A stretch of 64,000 bases of DNA from Massariosphaeria phaeospora (GCA_011032825.1 JAADJZ010000007.1:1364001-1428000), one strand, 5' to 3'. Positions 46,438 through 58,345 are shown, numbered from the stretch's first letter. Notes: generated by a model from the sequence alone, not told the origin. Made by a program: numbers and translations.

Positions 46438-46780
46438 GATTCGGAGATGGGTTCGAATGTGGTTGTGATAATGGGGCGGAGCTCAATCGATATAGTTTCT
46501 GCCCTGGCTTGTACATAAACGCTACCTTCCAACACCACACCGGAGGCAGCCGGAATTAATGCGCTGTCGTTTGTTGTTCTTCCAGTGCTAGGCATGTGTG
46601 ATTCGGTATAAGTGCTACTTACTTTATCAGTGCCACTAGAAAGCCATGTCTTGGAAAAAGATCGACAGTTCCAACACATGGTGTGGATTGGAAAAGATCG
46701 AACAAGCATGTTTGAGTCGAATTGAGGTCTTCTGATTGTAGTTTGTGCCAGTTTTCCTTGTGCTCACAGACTAAGACGCA
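46438..46780. other. intergenic between the secreted protein and the RS/Q-rich gene
   Basis: An antisense open frame (46434-46709) has no recognisable feature and overlaps the secreted gene's stop; not called. Confidence 0.4.
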
Positions 46781-48639
46781 ATGACCACGTCTTGCCAAGG
46801 CACTAGTGCTAGCGGCCCTGGCTCGCTTTACTTTCGCGATCGCGTCCCCAACTTACAATCCTCTACATCAACCCATACACCGGTCACTATGCAGTCAAGC
46901 AGTGGAGGCCAGCATCCTGACCAACGACCGCCTGGTCGCCAGCCCCCTCGCAGTGAGTACATAATTATACAACATGAAATGTGCGGACCCACTGACAACA
47001 ATCCAGGCTTAGCTGCTGCACCGTTAGAGCGAAGAAGGCCAGCTTTGGAGCTCGCTGAACGAACATATGGCGTGGGTCGACGCCATTGAAGCGAGAATAG
47101 CCGCAGGTGTGGCGAAAGGAGCCCAGCCCATGTGGGATCTCGATACCCTTCTCCGAGCAGCTAAGTACCCCGCAGTCCTGACGCGGTACTTTGAACTGCA
47201 AAATGAAGGTCTAGGCCGCGCCAACAACGCTGTGCTGGGACGCCTTGGAGTGAAGCCGCACTCGATCCCGCCTTGTGGCTCAAGAACTCCTGCAGTATCT
47301 GCGGCACGAGCCCAGTTACGCCAATTGGTAATGCAGACAAGCAGCCAATTCCTCCTTATGGCCCCAAACCTTCTGCAGTGTCTGCGGCACAAGCCTAGAG
47401 CAGTATGGTGGGCAAACAGCCACTCCCGCCTTTTGACTCAAGACCTCCTGCACTACCTGTGGCACAAGCCCGGAGCAGTAACCAGATGAGCTCAATGACG
47501 GTGAACGCTAACCCAATGCAAGGTGAGGGCGGAAATGGAGCTTCGGCTCTATTTCCAGTAAAGTCCAACTTCTCCAAGAACACTGGAAAGGGTAGCGGGC
47601 GCGACAGCAGTCGTGCCAGCATGCTACAAAGAACTCGCGGTCCACCCACGATAGTGATCGGGGTCGGTCGCGCAGCCCTCGTCGCCACGAGCGGGACTAC
47701 CATGACGAACGGTATCGAGACCGTCGTGGTGATCGCCGCGACAGAAGCCCAAGTCGGGATCGTCGTGGTGATCGTGTTGCCGATGAAATGGCCTACATGG
47801 GCGGAGGCCTCCCTCCTGCCTACGGGCCCTACGGTTACGCGCCCTTCGGTTTGTATGGGCCCTACAATTCTCCCGCGCCGTACGGTTCTCCTGCGCCCTT
47901 CAATTCCCCCGCGCTGCCGCAGATGTTCGGTGCGCATGACCGTCGTTGCAGTAGCCGCGACACAAGTCATCATAATCGAGGCCAAGGCCGTCGTGGCAGT
48001 AGCCGTGGCAACCGTGGCGGTTATCACCGCGACACGAGTGGTTTCGAAGACCGCGGTCGTTCCGGGACTCGTGGGCACAACAGCATAGTTGCTCCTCGCG
48101 ACGTGTCCAACCGCGGCGCGCAGAGAGGTCCTCAGAATGTCGCTACATCCAGCACTGGAGGCCCCTCAATCGCGAGCGAGGTGAGAGCGCGGTTTCAAGA
48201 AGCGAGGCGAGCACGCCAGCGAACCCAGCAAACCCAGGGCCGTGCAGAGAACGACGTAGATGTTGTCATGGAGGGCACTGCGGATGTGGATGTCAAGGCT
48301 CTCCGAAATGAAATGGAGGGACTCCGCCAACAGTGTGCCCAGATGCAGACGCGACTCGCCACTGGCGAGGCAATGATGCAACAGGTGCTTCAAGCGCAGC
48401 AGCAGGTGATTCGAGCGCAGCAGCTACAACCTCCCCAGTATAGGGTTAATCAGCAAGGAATGCTAGCACTTACTCAGCATGCTGGTGGTCAACAAGTGGG
48501 GGCAGCTCCTCCCTAGACTGTTGGTCAGCAAGTGGGGGGAGCTCCTTCCCAGGATGATGGTAATCCGCAGAGGGTGCTAGACAGGAAGCAGCCGCAGACG
48601 ATGCCAAAGATAATCAAAGAGGTAGTCAAGGAGGAGTGA
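46781..48639 (+). pseudogene. RS/RG-rich and Q-rich protein gene, splicing unresolved, probably damaged
   Basis: Exon 1 (46781-46952, MTTSCQGTSASGPGSLYF...) ends at GTGAGT. Next comes a frame with LWSSLNEHMAWVDAIEARIAAG (about 47043 on), a proline-rich segment with repeated PPFGSKTPAVSAA-like units, then an R/S/D-rich stretch and MAYMGGGLPPAYGPYGYAPFG. RG-rich and coiled-coil segments (EVRARFQEARRARQRTQQTQ; ALRNEMEGLRQQCAQMQ) follow, then a Q-rich tail. Frames change at least twice at unclear junctions. A TAG at 48514-48516 interrupts a repeated GGQQVG tail that continues to TGA at 48637-48639, suggesting CAG-to-TAG mutation. Composition resembles RNA-binding or gag-like proteins; function not assigned. 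Confidence 0.4.
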
Positions 48640-48736
48640 GGTAGAGGGTCGGTTGTTTGAATAGGGTGAATTCAATGATGATCTAAGATGGGGCCATGGC
48701 CCATACATGTACATTTCCAGAGCCAAGCTCCTTGAT

Positions 48737-50666
48737 TCAGTGATGCCATTTCAGTGATACCATTCGATCCACTTCAATACGGTTAAGTATCATATTGAGG
48801 AAGGGATAGGTCCGTGCAAGCGTGTAAAATAAGTGAAGGAAAGCCGGACTTGAGCCAGCCGCATCGTTTGGTGCCTTCACGTGGTCCGGACCAGCATCTT
48901 GCTCCGACAGCTTCTTCTCAATACGGTTACTGGTATCCTCATCTACTCTTGCAAACATTTCTGCAATTAATCAGTTAGTGAAACGGACCTTGCCCTCGCC
49001 CAGATTACTCGATCTCACTTACTGATAGTCTTCTTCTGAACTTCTGGGATAGCCTTCTTCAAATGTCCAGATACGTTGTCAATGAAGACTTGATCGGTCC
49101 CTGCCTTCAAGTAGATTTTCCACAGCTCCCGCGATTGTTCGAAGTCGGCCTCTTCTACCTCGGAGGTGAATTTACTGACTTTGCCAACCTACTCATCGTG
49201 GGCAACGTCTGCAGGGCCAGTCCTTATCTTGCGGAAGGAGGAACGCACTAGACGTGTTAACTCAACGCATCATGATAGGGGTAGATAATAGTGCTTACCG
49301 TAGTTCCCGTTGATGGTCGCGGGGCCATCACGCTGGTAAGGGGAGTAAACGTACTTCGCGCGGTTGGGGGGCAGCTGCTGGTAGTTTGGTCCCACGCGAT
49401 ATCGCGCAGCGTCTGGATAACTGAACATTCTTGCCTGGAGCAAGATGTCCGCGGAAGGCCCGATACCAGGTACAAGAGTTGAGGGAGAAAAGGCTGCCTG
49501 CTCCACGTCCTGGAAGTAGTTATCCGGATTTTTGTTCAGAGTGAGCTTGCCGACAGGTACAAGCGGATAGTCACTGTGTTTTGATGAGCCTCGGAATGAA
49601 AATCAAGCAGTAAAGTACTTACCTATGGCTCCATATCTTGGTCGCATCGAAGATGTTGAAGCGGTAAGTCTCGGCTTCCTTGGGATCCATGATCTGCAAA
49701 TACGTAGTCCATGTAGGAAAGTCGCCTCACTCAATCGCGTTGTAGAGGTCCTTGACGTGGTAGTCGGGTTCCTCACCTGCCAATCGCGCAGCCTCTTTGT
49801 CGTCCAACGTCGTGACCCCAGCATCAGGTTTGAAGTGAATCTTGACATACTTGAAGGCTCCGTCGGGTTCTACGCCAAAGAAACCTATGTTGCATAAGCT
49901 TGCTGGAATTCCACGGGGGCCGAAAAGCTGCATGAGGCAATGGATGCCTTCTTGATTATTATTGTGATGGTCCCAGAACATACTGGAATCTGCCACGTTG
50001 GTCTGCGGATGGCGCTTGTGTGATCGGTTGAGCGAAGGGAACTTGACAGGGTCGCGGATGAAGAAGACGGGAAGATCGTTGCCCACAATGTCGTGATTCC
50101 CTTCATCAGTGAATAGTTTCAATGCAAAGCCGCGGATATCACGGACAGTATCCGAAGCACCTTTTTCACCAGCAACAGTGGACAGCCTCGCCAGAACCTT
50201 TGTTTTTTTACCTACTTTGCTGAGGAAATCGGCGGAAGTGATGTCGGTCAAGTCGTGGGTGCGTTCAAACTCTCCCCATGCACCCGCGGCTTTCGTGAAC
50301 GACCCTATGCGACATTATCAGCAGGCCCGAATCTTATAGGAGTAAGTACCACAAACCGTTCAGGTATTCTTTCTCGAGGAAAATGGGCCAGTGTCTCGAT
50401 CAGCTGGGTATCTTCCAATAGAGCCAGACCTCCACCGCGTAAAGGATTTCCCTGGAGTAGAGAAAGTTTTCGCAAAGCTCGAATTTGCTGCGGAGAGCCT
50501 CATTTGTTTTCAGCGTGAGCTGAGTGGGTGTTCGTTTACCACAGGTGCAGTGGGATCCTGGACGGGTCGTCCTGTTGGGGTAAATCAGTAGTTGCTCTCT
50601 TCGAACTGTGCAAAACACAGCACTGTTGGTTCGGCCTTACCTTCTGCAAGGGTGTACTTGAGACAT
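48737..50666 (-). pseudogene. monofunctional haem catalase pseudogene
   Basis: Catalase order is clear on the minus strand: GRPVQDPTAPV, a GNPLRGGG...LIETLAHFPRERIPERF block, KAAGAWGEFERTHDLTDIT, FSTVAGE-like LSTVAGEKG, DIVGNDLPVFFIRDP (haem-pocket Asn), MFWDHHNNN, the C-terminal VEQAAFSP...[26 protein letters not shown] (haem-ligand Tyr) and NYQQLP. Broken: a frameshift near 50295-50305 separates the distal-His motif (VVH) from KAAGAWGEF; TGA follows NAIE (49727-49729, Arg CGA in relatives); TAG (49189-49191) stands for a conserved Trp; another break is near TTDFTPTG. The nonsense changes fit C-to-T or G-to-A. In family terms it degrades hydrogen peroxide; this copy cannot. Intron 1 (50452-50539) is nearly the same sequence as the element at 51461-51541. 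Confidence 0.85.
50452..50539 (-). repeat. intron-forming copy of an ~80-bp mobile sequence
   Basis: The 88-nt first readable catalase intron (GTAAAC...CTCCAG). About 80 bp of it match 51464-51541 with one mismatch. Its removal is required to join PV to GNPLRGG in frame. Confidence 0.75.
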
Positions 50667-51143
50667 AGTGAATTATTGAAAGTTTATTAGACTGGAGCGC
50701 ATGGGAATTACTTCGTTTCGAACGGGCACTGCTGTCTATGAATACTGGACTTGAATTCGCATTTTGCTCAATGAAATCATGACTACCTGCCTCCATAGTA
50801 ACATTTCACCCCAGCGTCCCGCTGCGTCATAATTCACTAAGAGGCCGCCATAGCCAATCACATCCGCAGCATGCAGCAGGTTCTGCGTCTCCATATAGCC
50901 GGTACGATAGGAAGGCTATAACTGACACCAACACAGGAAGGCGAGTGTGTATTAATAGAGAGCTGTCAGCGACGGATGGTGTTGAGGTGCATTTGATTCC
51001 ACGGAGAATGTTCGGACTAGGACCGGACGACAGTCGGCAAAAAGTGTTTGGTGCGAAGCCCAGATCCACATCAGGAATTTCTGTTATGTGCCTTTGTCGA
51101 CTTGTCAACTGGGAACGGGTTCGTGCGCTTACCACATGGGATA
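50667..51143. other. intergenic upstream of the catalase pseudogene
   Basis: No gene seen. Confidence 0.45.
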
Positions 51144-51402
51144 TTGGTGCATTGCGAAACACCTCGTACACTCCAAAAACGGTAAAGGGTGGTGGGGTAA
51201 GGAGGCTGACCTCGGGATAGGGGCTTGGATCTGGGCGGATCTAGCGGATCCAGGCTAGGTGCCTAAGCGCTACAAGATCTAAACCTAGAAAAGCTAGGCT
51301 AAGCTTAGAGAAGTTAATCTACGTCTCTATTAGGGATAGCAGCCTCTTACCCCTCTACCGCTTACTGTTTTTGGGGTGTACGAGGTCTTTCGCAATGCAC
51401 AA
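51144..51402. mobile_element. 259-bp mariner-type MITE
   Basis: Terminal inverted repeats of about 42 bp (TTGGTGCATTGCGAAACACC... and inverse) flanked by TA (51142-51143, 51403-51404). Ends match the mariner element at 2038-23672, so it is probably a non-autonomous derivative. Confidence 0.85.
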
Positions 51403-51460
51403 TAACCTACTTCGAACTCTACTAGACATCACCCGCCACCGCCCCGGCATAATTCGTTGC

Positions 51461-51541
51461 CACAAAACGAACACCCACTCAGCTCACGCTGAAAACAAAT
51501 GAAGCTCTCCGCAGCAAATTCGAGCTTTGCGAAAACTTTCT
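51461..51541 (+). mobile_element. 81-bp insertion matching the catalase intron, with 13-bp direct repeats
   Basis: CATAATTCGTTGC occurs on both sides (51448-51460, 51542-51554). The insert (AACGAACACCCACTCAG...GCGAAAACTTTCT) equals the catalase intron core and can fold into two small hairpins. Confidence 0.75.
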
Positions 51542-51620
51542 CATAATTCGTTGCTGGCGCGCACCTATCTACTGTGAGCTTACTATGAGCCTCCCCTCTT
51601 ACCTTGCTCCTCTTAGATAA

Positions 51621-51719
51621 TACGTGGTATAGTATATACAGTAGGGTGTTATTGAAACGAGGTAGAATATCTACTTATTGCTAATATATCCTAGGCTGTC
51701 AAGAGGATCGCCTTATTAG
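51621..51719 (-). repeat. dispersed ~110-bp repeat, copy 2
   Basis: Minus-strand copy with core GGCGATCCTCTTGACAGCCT. Confidence 0.75.
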
Positions 51720-51977
51720 TGATGGATTCCGCCAGAGGGCGCTGGAGATTGGAACCTTGCGCGTGTCTCACGTGCCAACGTGCTTTAGCGCGTTGCCAAG
51801 AAATCACCAAGGCTTTACTCTTCTTCGTGTCAGTACTCCGCCATTCAACGATCTTCCAGCTCGAGCTTCGCATCCACGGTGTCCTCGTTTGTTATTGGGG
51901 TCCCTCAAGTTAATCCAACCTATTTCGGCGATTAGACGCGCTATTTGGCTAGTGGTCATTCTCCGCATCTACACACC

Positions 51978-53019
51978 ATGGGCATACCGATCTGGGACTT
52001 GATAAAGGAGCAAGACCACAGCGTGCCTACCGCACAGCTAGCGGAAGAGCATTACAAGAAGCATGGGCGACCATTGAGGATAGCAGTCGATGAGGCCGAC
52101 TGGAGGTTCAACAACCTAACTTCGCAGCAGGTGTTCATCATTCGACAAAGTGAGAATATTACTTACTCCACTCAACACGAGCTCAATTAATCTTGGCCAT
52201 CTAGAATCGAACCAACCTGCGTTCCAGGGAGTGGAGAAAGCGATGCTCTACAGAATATGCCACATGCTCACGCTTAACATCCAACTTTTATTCGTATTCG
52301 ATGGCCCGCGACGCCCGTGGAAGAGAGGGAAACGGGGAGGCAACAAGATCGACTATGAAAGCTTGAGGCTTCTCAAAGAACTACTGGCCCACTTCCGCAT
52401 ACCGCATCATGAGGCACCAGGTGAAGCTGAAGCTGAGTGTGCACGTCTACAGGTACTAGGCATTGTGGATGCGGTGTGGTCACAGGATTCCGATAGCCTA
52501 CTATTTGGGTGCGACCTCCTAATCCGAGACGATCGAATCGCCAGAGTGAAAGGGAATACAGACCGCTCAAAAGAGAACACTAAGAAAGACGGCAAGAGTA
52601 TCAAAGTCGTCAAAGGACACGAAATAGTCGAGAAGCACAGATTTGACCGGGAGGGTCTTGTTCTGTTTGCAATAATTCCCTCACCGTTATCCTGCGACCT
52701 GGGACTGAGCAAGGCTCCTATGGCCGGTGGGAGACAGAAGCTGGCGAAGGATAGTCCACCCGCCTCGCCAGCCCAGTACACTTTCATCTCCGGGGGTTCA
52801 TCTGAAGTAGCACACATCCGTGCGGCGCGCCTCCAGCACTTCAAAGATCAGCAAAAGGAAGGCACTTGCGCATCAGCTCCTCCAGCCTCCGTTTCTGTGA
52901 CTGCCCAAACCCCTCATAGGACAAAACCAATGCCCGATATCGTTATATCGCCCAATACCGTTATACCTCGGTTGCAGGATACAAACGCTATTGAGTGCAT
53001 TGATTTCACCGATCTTTGA
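51978..53019 (+). CDS. XPG/FEN1-family nuclease-like protein lacking the H2TH region
   Basis: Exons 51978-52149 and 52205-53019 (55-nt intron) give 328 residues. The start MGIPIWDLIKEQ is the XPG N-terminal signature, followed by LRIAVDEADWRF and LLFVFDGPRRPWKRG. The XPG-I core is HHEAPGEAEAECARLQ and VWSQDSDSLLFG, with the acidic metal ligands. After DREGLVLFA the expected GGDYD...GLPGCG helix-hairpin segment is absent and the protein jumps to a low-complexity tail (SPPASPAQYTF...). Family members (Gen1/Yen1-like, FEN1) need that region for duplex binding, so this is probably an internally deleted relic or a divergent paralogue. Length is well below Yen1/Gen1. Role: structure-specific DNA cleavage in the nucleus, if active. 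Confidence 0.7.
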
Positions 53020-53630
53020 AACCATCGGTCATTGGTTTCTCCACTCGCCAACGCGGTTAGGAGTACATACCCCGTTATCAGTCACCTCCTTTGTCAGGAT
53101 ATTGCATTATCGCACAAAGCTTTCTGTTATCTTCCTCGTACTCAATGGCATAGTCGGTCACTACGAGGTTACTGGGCACCGACTTCCCGCGATCATATGA
53201 CCGAAGAGCTCCAGGGGAACGCATACAGTCTCAAACACTGTACTGGCAACAGGCGTAGTGCATGATATATTTACAGGAACAACCCGTTGTATCTCATCGT
53301 ATTGTTGTCTTCGAGCAGTATAATCACGATTTACGTCTTGTATTTAGCAGTATCTAAATCGATACTGTTTCTTTTGCTCCTTAGAGTCTGTTGACCTTTC
53401 ACTGAACACTTTTTATACTTTTACTTGGCAGGCCAGATGTTATTTCCCCTTCTACTGTTGCTTCGGGGATGCTGCTGACCTACCTCTTTCACAGTCTACA
53501 ATGTAGACCTCTTACCCAAAGGGTTTTCCCTCCACTACCACATCACCTCCAGCTCGAAAACGTCTACTTCAAGTTAGGTCCAACACTCATTACTGTACAA
53601 CCCACCAACCAACCATAATCCGAAGCAACT
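53020..53630. other. intergenic, nothing supported
   Basis: No gene-like frame; promoter side of the next small gene. Confidence 0.45.
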
Positions 53631-53986
53631 ATGTCTTCTCAGAATGTATGTATGTGGGAAGTCCACTAATCACTTGATACTATATGTTTTGACACTAACA
53701 AAGAAAGCCTCAATACGATCCCGCTGCATGGCAACGCCAATTCGCCGATAACCTCGAAGCCGTACTATCTGATACCAACACAATTGTACGCGCACAGAAC
53801 TATACCGAGGCAGAGCTGCAAGCTGCCGGTGCGTTGCTGGCTCTCAGCCAACCTACTAACAACAACTCCGGTGGAGATACTAGACAAATCGTCGTACAAG
53901 GTACATGGAGTCGGAGAACTGTTGAGGTGGGCATCGACCTTGTCGCGGCTAGATTGAAAGGTCATCGGATGCAGAACCGTACTTGA
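53631..53986 (+). CDS. hypothetical 97-residue protein
   Basis: Tiny exon 53631-53645 (MSSQN), a 62-nt intron (GTATGT, branch CACTAAC), then exon 53708-53986. The product starts MSSQNPQYDPAAWQRQFADN, has a helical A/L/E-rich part (YTEAELQAAGALLALS), then a short polar TNNNSGGD and an RRTVEVGIDLVAARLKGH end. No family recognised. Clean splice signals and codon pattern support a real gene; the second exon is open in one frame only with the intron removed. Confidence 0.6.
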
Positions 53987-54534
53987 GGAATGGTCTCAAA
54001 GGCGCAGAGGCTAGCCACGTCCTTAGTGAGCAACCTACCAGCATAGGACGGTTTTAAAATGCTAGGCTCGAATTACATTCGCAACAAACAAAAAATAGCA
54101 ACAGCAACTTCAACCTTCAAGCACCTACCCAGTTTTATAGGAGTCAGTCATCTTGACGAATGATTAAGCGCGCTCCATAAAACAATCCATTCAGTCAGCT
54201 TATACTGAAAACAATGAGGCTCTTCGCAATGAGTTTGCGAAAACCTTCGAGTCTTTGTCAAGAAACATTGTAGCGATTGTTGTTCAAGCGGCTCACTATG
54301 TCACTGTGGCTCACAGCACAGAATACGTGCAGTAAGATTATATCAAGGGGAAACGCGAGATCGCCTACTGTATCACACAAGAGACGCTCCAGCTTCAATC
54401 TAATCTGCAAGACCCCAGCCTCACCAGTAAGGAAGTATGCTACTCGTTCCTCAGCCACCAGCTTCAACGGTAGCCTGCAAGGATGACAAGAATATCCTTC
54501 TACATAACGGCACCCCGCTGACATGATCTGTTGC
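53987..54534. other. intergenic with a diverged third copy of the ~80-bp mobile sequence
   Basis: About 54188-54255 reads CAGTCAGCTTATACTGAAAA ... CGCAATGAGTTTGCGAAAAC, the same two hairpins as 51461-51541 with many differences. Confidence 0.5.
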
Positions 54535-54648
54535 TAATAAAGAAGACTTTAGGCGATCCTCTTGACAGCCTAGGAGATTTTAGCAACTAGTAGACATGCT
54601 ACCTCTATCTTGACAAAGCCCTACTGTATCTACTATAGTAGGCATTGT
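54535..54648 (+). repeat. dispersed ~110-bp repeat, copy 3
   Basis: AGAAGACTTTAGGCGATCC... with TTGACAAAGCCCTACTGTATC; the best match to copy 5 in opposite orientation. Confidence 0.75.
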
Positions 54649-54876
54649 AACATAGGCGGAAACGAATTAAGGTGATGGCTTCTGCAGGCGAACGACGCCT
54701 TGTACCCTTCAGATCACCTGCACGAATTTTCACCTACCACCAAGTTCCCGCAACGAGGACCTCAACTCCGACGACATTCACTCGAGAATATAGACTTGAT
54801 ACTCCACATACGATCATACACAATCGACAGCGTACTTGGTTGGATGGTCATACAGCAATCATCAGCAAACATCCAC

Positions 54877-57671
54877 TCACTCACTATATGAGTGCCCCAT
54901 TATGCCCTCCTGTGCAGGGTATCGGCCTAGTCCAACATACTTCCCATGCGTCTCGTACCCCTCCCACAGCCCAGCCTTCAGAAATTCGCTCATATCACTG
55001 AGCTGCTCCTCTACTCGTTTTCGCCTTTGCTTCAAAGCATCCCTCAGGATTCTGGCTACCGAAAGAGCTTGGTCACTTCTCTTTCCCAAGTAGAATAATG
55101 CCTGGCAGCAATTTTCCGCGCGGCAAAAGGCATCCTGTGGATCAATGGACCCCGGTGGGATACATGATGCTGATTCTAGTAGGACTATCCCGGCTTTAGC
55201 AAATGCGCGTATGAGAACAGCAGTCCAAGGCTCTGTGAGAATAGCTCCTTGGTTTACAGCAAAATTGAAATCGTATGACTTCGGAAATGATGCGACTGGA
55301 CACACACATTGTGCAAGATCGGAGAGCACGTGGCAGTTCTTCTCTCGGAACCGACCAACAAAGTCCGATGATACACGCCCCTCCCGCCGCGACCTGTTAC
55401 TCATCTCCGAGTCGTCAATGATTTCAAGGAGGTCCGCAAATAGTAGGGTTGCAAGATGCCAATGGCCCGTAAGGCAGATATACCATGACTGGATGCGTGG
55501 CGGTAAGTTGTCATGGTTATCGAGACAGTCTCGGATGAATGGCGCATACAGTATGGCCCAATGATCATACACATCTAACACAGACGTTATCGCTTGTTCG
55601 ATTCGTGCGCCACGGACATTTCGAGCAAGCAGCGTCTGGATTCGAACTATTTTCCGGAATAGTAGCACCTTGATTGGTGCTGCATCGCACAACAACGAGA
55701 TCGCTTCATCGTACCCGCAAGGCCATCTTACAATAGCACACCCGACTCGCGTGTGCTGGCGATGAAACAGATAGTCGTCCCAAAGACCTTCAGTTTGGAC
55801 GACTGCTTTAGGAGACATCTCATCCGCTTCTGTATCAGATACTCCGTTCACTGATGGCCTCGGCTCACTGGCGTAGATGTCACTATCTTCGTCGGAAACC
55901 ACCAACGGTCGTTTGTGCATGGCAGACGACAATGTATCAAACATTACCCCAAGCCAAAAGAGGAGATCGACTGTAGCTCGATCCGCAGTATCAAGTCGAT
56001 CGATAGAAGGACGCGATTTTCTTCCGTATCGCGGTGCGGTCGAATGTGTTGGAGGGGAATTTTTCTTAGCCCCGTACAAGGTCATGCGAGATCGTAAGGA
56101 ATGGATAAGCCGTAAGGCTTGCTCAAGGTGTGTTGGTGGGCGTTCTCCGTCAAGAGTGAGACTTAATGTCGATAACAGGTCCTCGCACTCGCTCACGTTC
56201 TTACTCTCCGGTTGCGATTCGATATTGGAAGAGCTGCTACCGGTATCGCTCATTGGTGAGCTACACTCCACGCTATTCCTCGCCGATGAGCTCTCATAGC
56301 CCTGCTCGAGTGGTTTCTGCGTTAAGGAAAACACGATTGCCGCAAGGACGAACCGAAACGATTCTGTTTCGGCCGCGCTCTGTAATGCTAGATGCGCCTC
56401 GTGCCAAGCGGATATTTGCAGGGCACGATCGAATTTTGGGTGTAGAGCAGAAGTATCAGCTTCACCGTTGAACGTCGTATTTGTTGGATACTTGGCTTTA
56501 CCCCCCTCACCTGAAAGCGCCCATTGTGTCGCGAAGGAAAAGATCGCTAGATTGACGGCTTTCGTCGCAGCTTTGTCTTCACTGGATGTCAGGTTTCTCC
56601 CTAATCGATCCAGTCGGAATACCCGTTGATAGATACGATCCCAATCTGGTCCAGTGTCGTTCGACCGGGAAATTCCAGAGTCTTTCTTATAGGGGCATGT
56701 TTGTTCGGTGAGCCAGCAGGCCAGCGCATTCTCGAAAGAGTCATGATAAATCTTCAACAGTCCATCGCTAAGAAAGGCGTACTTCGTTGAGGAAAGCAAT
56801 CCGTTTACTAGAGATATCGTGGGGCGAACAGTTGTGCTTGAAACTGTGCCTGAAGAACTACGGCGCCGTCTCTTGCGCTGCGTCTTGATCAAGGGCCCAC
56901 TGGTTTTCGAACCATCTTTGCTATTTTCACTGCACTCCGACGTATTGTGACGCCCGCTTGGTGGGCTTTCGTATATTCGCTCGGACGCAGTACCGATCGA
57001 TGAACCCTGTCCGGAGTCGCGATCCGGTAACGTCTCGTCTTCCAGAACACCACTCAGGTTCATGTCCAGCGGCAAAAGGTTCATATCCAACGCTGGAACA
57101 CCACCCGTAAAGTCGGCGAATGTTAGCCCGAACTCCACAGGGTCCCCACATGTCGCCGTATCCGACGCAATGGTCGGATGCGGGGCTCCTACAATCCGCG
57201 ATGAACTAGCCACCTCCTTCTGAGTTTGAGAATTACTGGAAGCGCCACTGTGAGTACGACGTCTCTTCGCGGGTGGGGTCGGATTCGATGGTGGTGCTAC
57301 TTGCGACACTCGTTGTGACCGTAGCCACTCAAATGTGCATATCTTTTTCGTCTTCTGGCAATTACTACATTGCGTTAAGGGACCGAAGACGTCTAATAAG
57401 GTCAATTAATTGTAGGCTTACATGCTCTCGCGTGGAACTTACCGCTATAGTGGAAAACTGCTGGAGTACTATCGGAAGATCCATTGCTGTCTAATAACGT
57501 ATCCTCAAGAATAGCCGCATCGCACGCTCTCTTTCCCTTTCGGCACTGATCACAACACCTGTTTTGCTTCCTACTTGTTTTCGAAGCCTTCGCGTTGTTT
57601 GTAGGAGCAGGAGAGGGACTGGTCCAGGCATAATCAAGGAATGATTTAGGTTGAACATCAACGAAATTCAT
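54877..57671 (-). CDS. Zn(II)2Cys6 transcription factor, TamA/Dal81-like
   Basis: Exons 57671-57443 and 57392-54877 are joined by a 50-nt intron to 914 residues. The zinc cluster is C40-x2-C43-x6-C50-x34-C85-x2-C88-x6-C95 with basic QCRKGKRACD and NCQKTKKICTF. The loop between halves is unusually long (34 residues), and the intron falls inside it. A KRRRT nuclear signal, S/T-rich region and KRRRRSSSG follow, then a large fungal-TF middle region (ALACWLTEQTCPY, DWDRIYQRVFRLDRLGRN, WTAVLIRAFAKAGIVLLES). This pattern resembles TamA/Dal81/Uga35, a co-activator for nitrogen catabolism (GABA, allantoin, urea). The neighbouring permease, same strand and upstream, fits. Start chosen at MNFVDV; an in-frame ATG at 57770 is possible. 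Intact. Confidence 0.85.
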
Positions 57672-57959
57672 ACTGACGGGATCGGAAGTCGAGAATAGGA
57701 AAAGAGGAGAGCTTGTACCGAGAAGATACAATGGGGTGCATAGAGCTGACGATGTACACCCCACATTCAAATGCGGGGAACTCCTCCCCTTCTTACCACC
57801 AACTTCGATCTAACGGAAGATCCACCCGCACTTTATCGCGCGCGGCCTATCCGGAGGATCCGAAAGCTTACTTGGGATTGCCACAACGGCTGCGGACTCG
57901 CGTTCATGTTAATTCCAATATTGTGATCTGACAGGACTCATTGTTAATTCCAGGCAAGC

Positions 57960-58064
57960 TCTTATGCAATCCTCTTGACAGTATATACGATTTTAGTAGT
58001 AAGTAAACCTGTTGCGTTTATCTTTACAAAGCCCTATTGTATCTAGCGCACTAGGCAATGTCTA
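57960..58064 (+). repeat. dispersed ~110-bp repeat, copy 4
   Basis: GCAATCCTCTTGACAGTATA and TTTACAAAGCCCTATTGTAT, between the transcription factor and the permease. Confidence 0.75.
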
Positions 58065-58345
58065 ACAAAACTTGAAGAGGTGTAAATGTCAGGGTTACTA
58101 TATGCGCGCATCAGCAACGAATTATGCTTAAGGGTGACAGCTAACGGCCATCGTGGAGTTCTTTCACGGAGGTATGTGACATAGTAGCAATTGCGTGGAT
58201 GACCGAACCCGACCTGGTATCTTTCTCATTCAATCTACGCGCACTGCAAAGTTGAAACCCAACCTATGGTGTCATCTACAAACACATCTCTAACAATCCG
58301 CGAGTGGGCGCCATCTATCAGCCAAGAAGCTTAGTATGTTTTTGA

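Noticed and set aside
47395..48088. Long overlapping ORFs on both strands
   Set aside because: Produced by the GC-rich RS/RG coding repeats; composition (V/T/A runs) is that of a wrong frame.
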